Shown here piece by piece: positions 58,001 to 64,000 of a stretch of 64,000 nt of DNA (position 1 is its first letter; every line of letters starts with the position of its first letter). The notes beneath the pieces are model-generated. The model searched no databases. It was not told the DNA's origin and saw only the letters and a program-made list of their open reading frames with translations. Position numbers and translations under genes: made by a program. The stretch is taken from positions 20,594,607 to 20,658,606 of the forward strand of contig NC_026656.2 of the NCBI RefSeq assembly GCF_000004075.3. The letters are read 5' to 3'. The stretch comes from Cucumis sativus. Taxonomy: Eukaryota; Streptophyta; Magnoliopsida; Cucurbitales; Cucurbitaceae.

Positions 58001-61000
58001 TGTATAAATATAAAATTACAAATATGATAAATTTCCATCGTTGATAAACTTTACTAGTGTATATTGGAGATAATCGTAAATTATATAAATATAAAAAAAA
58101 TGTACATTGTTATATTTATATATATGGTTGGTAAATTACAGTAGAAGCGTTTTGCATGTGAAATTACACCAAATTTTGACAAACATGCATTAACTTCCAT
58201 CCAACATTTATAGGCTTTGCAAGATTTCCTTTTCCAATTCTGTGTCTTCCTCCACACACTCATACACACATATTTAAATTACCAAATTGAGTTCATTTAC
58301 TTAGTAAATCATTAAATTATCCTTCACAATTTCGAATATTAAAAAAGTAGTTTTTTATACAAATACAAATAGGGTTTCTCATGGAAAGTTTAACAATATA
58401 AAACTGATAATAGAGGACTAACTAAGCTTTAAGATGTATGTCAAGTAGTAAGTAATAAATACTAAAATAAAATATGAAATTAAGAGTTGAAGAACAACCA
58501 AATAGCCTACTTAATTTCACTAAGTAGATGTTCCATTTAAAGTATAGAAATTTCAATGTACATTACATTTATTATTCAATATATAAAACTTCAACAATAA
58601 TCATGCTAAAGAAAGGAATAATTATTGAAAATTAATTAGTTTCCTCCATGTAAAGCGAAGATCAAGGTCCCATTTGATCATTAATGATTAGATATTTTTT
58701 TTAAAAAATACATATTCTTAAAATTTTAATTATATTTCATAAAGTAATATTGTTTAAATTATTAAAAAACTCATTCAAAAAAAATTAAATTCATAAATAT
58801 TTTATCAAATATCTTATTTTTTATTTCTTTTAAATATAATCATACATATTTAAAGAAATGTTTAGAGATTTGCTATATTCACAAATACTTTAACCAATTT
58901 CATCGTTAGAAATATTTTTTAAAAACAAAGGTACAAAATTATAAACCAATACAAAACTAAAGTATAGTTATGTAAAGCCTCATATACGTGGCTACCACCT
59001 GTTGAGTGATATAAGATGACATTTAAATAAGTTAAGATGTGTCTATTCAACAATGGCCATGAGTTCATATAAATAAATAAATACTACCAATAACAATAAT
59101 AAATATATAAATAAAAGCTACGTCGACCTCTTTAATCCAAGTGTCATGCAAATATAGATAAAAGACGGGAACTAAGCAATGTAACCCATGAACTTCTTAT
59201 GCGGATTTTAAACAACTTAACTTTTAATAGTAAACCAAAATTTATAAATAATTTATTAGTAGTTCGAGAAACTCTATCGGATCAAAATTTTACGGTTCTA
59301 AAATAATAATATATACTTTTGAACTCCAAACTTATATCAACTCAATCCAAAAGGCTACATATAACGTAAATCTTATCGTCATTGTGTTATGTCATTTCTT
59401 GTATATATTCGAGAGAGAAGAAAATAATAACTCGTTAGACGTAACAAATTCAATTTATATGGTCCATTTTTATTTTGAAAAATCAACTCGAAAATTGAAG
59501 TTTGATTATATTGCATATGTACAAAAATGAACATTTATTCTTTTGAGATAAGGAGGACAAAATATATGCATTTTTTCTTGTGATTTCTCGAAGCCTTTAA
59601 TTTAGATGACAACAACACCATCAATAGCTTTCACTCTCTCAAATACACACATCCTTCTAAGGATATAAAAATATGTTGAAAGCAATGAGAGAGATAAAAG
59701 ATAAAAGATTAGAGGTTATGCAAAGTGACAAGTATACTTTTGTCTTTTTATTCCCTAAATTAAATCATGTATTCCAAGTGTGAACTTAAAGTAACTTTAA
59801 TTTATTTAACATATAATGTATTAACCTATATATTATAATCTTAAAGTGATAGAATGTTTTGTATATTATACGCATAGATAATATCAACAATACAATTTGA
59901 ATATCCTTTAGCGTGTATTGAGTTAATCGGATGATAAAGCGTATTTTGATCCATATAAACATAATTTAATTGGCGATAAACTTGTACGCTTAATTTTAAT
60001 GTTAGATGTTAAAGTCTTTGTACCATAATTAGAAAATCAAGTTGCATGTTGTATTTAAAAGTATATAATATGATGTTGCGTTAAACTCATATGATATTAG
60101 GATTCGAATTTGAGCATTTAAGGTCTAACCCATACTTTCATTTTCAATTTAACCTATTTTCTCAACATTTTAAAAAATTATTCTACACATATATATAACC
60201 AATGTTTTTTTCTTTTAAACTTTGAAGTATGAGTATATCTCAAGTGTGCATTATTGTGTGCATATATATATACACACACACAAGTCATGTGTAAAATTTT
60301 TATTTTACTTACCAATTACGAAGGCTATCTTATTAGTTTTATTTATCATATTCCTTGAATGACAAAGGAAAACATTATGCAATACAAGAATTGTAAAAAA
60401 AATTTAACTATTTACAAAATATTAAAAAAACGAATATTATTTAAAATAAAATATTGAAAAAGAGATTTAAATTTTAAACTACTAATATACGTTAATAGTT
60501 TGATGTTTATTAGAAATACTTTTAAACATAGTAAAAAACTTAAAATTATTTATCAATATAACAATGTTGATCAAACCATCTATGGTTTATTATTTAAGTA
60601 TTTTTGCTATGTATAAAAATAATCTAACTGTTATTATTACTTTTTGTTATCCATAATAATTTTTTTTTGAAGTTTTTATCTTTAATTTTGGTATTTCTAT
60701 CTTTAATTTAATATAATAATAATAACAATAATTTTCATGTATAAAAATGTAATATGCAGATATTTTTTTATGGTACAAATTGTAATTGATAATTTTTATA
60801 TATAAGAAAATAAACACTAACTAGACGTAGAAACTAAGTTTAAAATTTATTAAAATAACTAAGAATAAGTGAGAAATACGAACATCCAAATAATATTGAA
60901 TAAATATTTTTCTAAAAAATTAACAAACTATTTACTATCTATGAAATAAAATGATATATGAAGTAAATATTTTGTTAATAAAATAATAATAGGAATAAAA

Positions 61001-61240
61001 AAAAGCCAAAAAAGGAAAGGGGAGAGGAGGGGAAAAACCCTAAGAATAAAACATAAAAAAAAGAAGAAGAGTGGATTAGATAAGAGGCTAAAAGCCACCC
61101 AAAATGAAAATAAAAGGAAAAGAAAGAAGGGGTAGGCGGGTCAGCTGGTGAGGTGGGGCAGAGCTTCTCTGTTCCTTCCAGTCCACAAAAATGGAGCCTT
61201 TTTGAAGATGACGTTGCACCCATTTACAGCCATTGATCTT
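52061..61240. other. 9 kb AT-rich spacer without a recognisable gene
   Basis: This begins with the promoter side of the minus-strand gene. The rest is AT-rich with many poly-A/T and TA tracts. Slightly more complex patches occur at about 52480-52660 and 54920-55060. No frame in it shows a domain, and I saw no LTR, transposase or reverse-transcriptase motif. Confidence 0.55.
54920..55060. other. Isolated higher-complexity patch
   Basis: This patch is less AT-biased than its surroundings and contains ACGACAAGTCGT (a palindrome), a second ACGACAAGTGACC copy 40-50 bases on, and TTAGCCGTTAGG. No gene is attached. It may be a regulatory relic, an old insertion or an unrecognised RNA. Confidence 0.25.
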
Positions 61241-63565
61241 TGACTTTCAATCCAACGCTCTATATTCCTCCAACCTCCCACTCTCTCTCCTCCTCCTCCT
61301 CCTCTCTCTACTTTTTATTTTTATTGCTATTTGGACGGCACCACTATAGAGTTTTTCGGTCCGCCCCCGTTTTCCTTTCCTAAACCTCTCTCCTCTCTCC
61401 TCTTTTTCCGTTTCCTTCTTTTTTTTCCCAATGAAGTTTAGTTGATTTCATTATATTGGGATTACAAATCGACAAAGCCTTTCCTCCTCGGATCATTCAT
61501 ACACGTTTTTGCCCCTTTCTCATTCCCCCTTTTTCATTTTCTTTTCTCTCTCACAGATTATACCCTCCCTCTCTCGTTTTCTCTTCTTACTTCCTTCATT
61601 AAGCTTCTCTACTTCTTCCTCTCTTTGATTGTTCTTGATCACTACCGAGAGGATACCAGGTAGATTATTGATTGATTGATTGATTGATTGATTTATTAAT
61701 TATATGTTTTACTCCTTTTTATTTTTTAGCTTTTTTGAATCATGGGTTCTGTTTCTTGTTTCGATTCATACGTGGGATTTTTCTTATGGTGGATGATTTT
61801 CAGAAGGGTTGATTGATTCGGTGTTTTTGTTTTTGTTGAATTTATGGTGTTTTGGGATATGGGTATTGTTCTTCGACCTCTCTTTTTGGTCTTATGATAC
61901 GATACCACTTTCTGGGAGTTCTGACATGAATTTGATTCTCTGTTTTCGTAATATCTATTGGGTTTCTTCTTCCCCTTTGTTGGAATATTGGGAATTTGGG
62001 TTGGTTGTTATTCAACTGTTTTTAGACCCCCTTGTTCAAGAAAATTCTATTGGGTGTTAACTGAAGCTGTGAACTGATCTTGGTTTTTTCTTTTCTTGTT
62101 TTGATAGTTTTTTCTCCTGTTTATTGAGCTTTTTTAATCCCTTCAATCACGGAGCTATTTTGTTTTATAACTATGGAGGAGTGAGCTTTTTGTGTATAGA
62201 ACAATGAAGAATCACTTTATCCTGGGAAAAAAAATGATAGGCTTCGCTTTTTGTGGGGATGGATTTTGAGCACCTGACACATAAGACTCCTTTACCTTTT
62301 TACTTCTTTTGGTTTTCTTTTTATTTTGACTTTAATCAAATTGGCCCTGTTTTTTGTTCCTTTATTTTAGGTTAATTTGATCATCTTATTAAAATAGACC
62401 TTAACGTAATTATTTTTTTTGGAAGTGCCAAGTTATTTATTTATGTTTTGTACCCGAATGAGTGTTTCTGTATCATGGGTGACTCTCTTGATCTTAATGA
62501 TGTTTTTGCTTTAATCCTTGTTGAAGCTTGGTTTGTTTCATTGCAATGGATGTTAGGTGATGAAGGAGAGCGAAGAGTCCTTAGACTGCTATATTTCTTA
62601 GTATATTTTACTCTTTTTTTTTATTTGTTATGTTTAATTACTTATATATTAAATATGAAAATATGTCGTTAGGCTACTTTCTAACTAGAGCTGAAATGAT
62701 AAGATAACCCAAGTATAGCGGCCCTTGGGACCTTCTCTCTTGAGTATGCTAACCCAAGTCCTTGATCACTCAACTATTGCCCACCCCCCAAACACACACG
62801 CACACGCTCACCCTCCTATTTTTAGCAAATTATGCTAACTCCCTCTCTAATTAATACCCTTTTACGAATGTCGTATTAATATACCTAACTAACTACTTTA
62901 TAAATGTTTAGGTTCAGTTTTGGCTTAGAGCAACTAAGGAGCTTAGCAGTATACATTTGGCTATGAGAAACAATACCTGTGGGGGGCCTATTTTTTCTTT
63001 TGAGTCCAATACTTGTTAACCATAGATAGACTTTGTTTTTCATCAAATTTCTTAAACATGGCCATTATCCTTCATTGATTTTATGATCTTGCCTTATACT
63101 TATTCATCAGACAACTTAGTTTGATGAAGTACAGTAGCGTTAATTTTTTGGTTTATAATTTCATTTAGTAAACATATGCAATTTAATTATTTCATGATTT
63201 GGGTCTTCTGTTTCAGCTAGCCAGTTGGTATATATCTATTATGTCAATCATAAACCTGGACTGGAGTAACTTGATAGTTGGTATCCTTTTCTTGAATTAC
63301 TATTTTTGGATTTCCATTCTTAATGTCATGGATATCTAAGAATGAAATTTTCAGCCTCGATGACTGTTAACAAATTATTGTTATTGATTGTGTTCAAATT
63401 AGATGCTATTATTTGAAATTTGGACGGCACCTTGCCCTGCTATGTAAAAACTACCACTTTGTTTCCTCAGTTGCCTGCATCTGCATGATGTTGTAATTTT
63501 TTTCCTTCAAATTTTCATCTTGGAGATGGTTGTTGCAGAGTTGGAGCATCTACAATTTATTGTAC
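61241..63565 (+). promoter_or_regulatory. Promoter, leader and leader intron of the E3 ligase gene
   Basis: C/T-rich leader sequence runs from about 61260 to 61659, where CCAG|GTAGAT is a donor. The acceptor TTGTTGCAG ends at 63538, and the coding exon's leader part begins at 63539. The intervening 1.9 kb is T-rich intron, with an (ATTG) run at 61667-61693 right behind the donor. A TGACG element lies just upstream at about 61208. An additional small leader exon inside the intron cannot be excluded. Confidence 0.5.
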
Positions 63566-64000
63566 ATGGATGATTACCCTAGTAAAAGAGTTGCTGATGG
63601 ATATACATCCAGAAGGGGACCCAGTTTAATTTTGAGAGATACTGCAAATAACAGAGACCAAGAAGGTAAATATTGTAGCCGAATTGGTTGCAGTGGTAGG
63701 CTAAACTCTCCCAAGAGCACACGGGGTAGTTATTCAGAGAAACATAAATCTCCATTGCAGTCTTTTCGTACCTCCTCAAGTGGCAAAGAAACAGCCGGAA
63801 GTTCCTCTAAGACTTACTATGCTGTTCGAGGTTCCAAGAAATCTGTAGTTGAAACGCAGAGAAAACTATCCACCCAGGAAACAGACTCTTCAGAAACTAG
63901 TAGCACTCAGGATGATCCAGAGATTTCTCAGGTCATCCCATCAAATGAAGGGATACGAACTGGTCTTCGTGTTGGTCTTAAAAGTTCCAATTCCACTGAT
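63566..64000 (+). CDS. RING-H2 E3 ubiquitin ligase of the MBR/HIP1 type, N-terminal part
   Basis: The frame from the ATG at 63566 is open for 145 codons to the window edge, so the gene is cut. It opens with MDDYPSKRVADGYTSRRGPS and carries the block SRIGCSGRLNSPKSTRGSYS followed by a Ser/Thr-rich disordered stretch. That N-terminal signature is found in plant RING-H2 ligases such as MBR1/MBR2 and HIP1-like proteins, in which the RING lies hundreds of residues further on, at the C-terminus. MBR ligases help degrade the MED25/PFT1 Mediator subunit and promote flowering in Arabidopsis. The RING itself is outside the window, so the assignment rests on the N-terminal block only. Confidence 0.75.
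   Translation, partial: MDDYPSKRVADGYTSRRGPSLILRDTANNRDQEGKYCSRIGCSGRLNSPKSTRGSYSEKHKSPLQSFRTSSSGKETAGSSSKTYYAVRGSKKSVVETQRKLSTQETDSSETSSTQDDPEISQVIPSNEGIRTGLRVGLKSSNSTD

Noticed and set aside
60975-61223. Minus-strand 82-residue frame ending in a hydrophobic tail
   Set aside because: Encoded opposite an A/G-rich tract, so the Phe/Leu-rich tail is a composition artefact.
61667-61693. CRISPR-like or regulatory direct repeats
   Set aside because: Simple ATTG microsatellite right behind a splice donor in plant DNA.

Overview
The window is plant nuclear DNA. It has AT-rich spacers, genes split by GT-AG introns with pyrimidine-rich acceptors, long leaders with leader introns, and plant-specific families (RHM, EXO70G, a UspA-like/receptor-like cytoplasmic kinase, OXS3-like). 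A dicot is likely. A cucurbit such as Cucumis is my best guess from the overall feel of the proteins and dispersed repeats, but the sequence alone does not prove it. Eleven protein genes are supported: ten appear complete and one runs off the right edge. I saw no tRNA, rRNA, CRISPR or intact transposon.

Left third (1-24 kb), all on the plus strand: a two-domain nucleoredoxin whose thioredoxin active sites are degenerate (228-1940); a UspA-domain/coiled-coil/protein kinase without a U-box (3467-7988, with a last exon that is easy to miss); a SLC35-type nucleotide-sugar transporter (9643-12833) with a SINE-like insertion in its fifth intron; the rhamnose synthase RHM (15032-17625); and an intronless EXO70G exocyst subunit (22003-24051). 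RHM makes UDP-rhamnose, the transporter probably carries an unidentified nucleotide sugar into the Golgi, and EXO70 tethers secretory vesicles. All three touch wall-polymer supply, but nothing shows co-regulation.

Middle (24-44 kb): a 7.4 kb gene-free AT-rich stretch, an OXS3-like nuclear stress protein (31438-32317), another long spacer, then two oligopeptide transporters in direct tandem (37372-40081 and 41261-43937). The transporters share six coding exons with matching phases, a leader intron and a leader exon, so a unit of about 4 kb was duplicated with its promoter-proximal DNA. Part of intron 4 and all of exon 5 are far more alike than the rest.

Right third (44-64 kb): a PTRHD1-like peptidyl-tRNA hydrolase with two candidate start codons, convergent with a minus-strand 66-residue zinc-ribbon protein; a minus-strand protein with a C-terminal plant calmodulin-binding-type domain (49929-51317); a 9 kb spacer with no recognisable gene; and the leader and first coding exon of a RING-H2 E3 ligase of the MBR/HIP1 type (63566 to the edge).

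I found no clearly undescribed system. The best leads are the cysteine-poor nucleoredoxin, the unevenly homogenised OPT pair, the hidden kinase exon, the uORF-bearing leaders, and two promoter-like islands that have no gene beside them.
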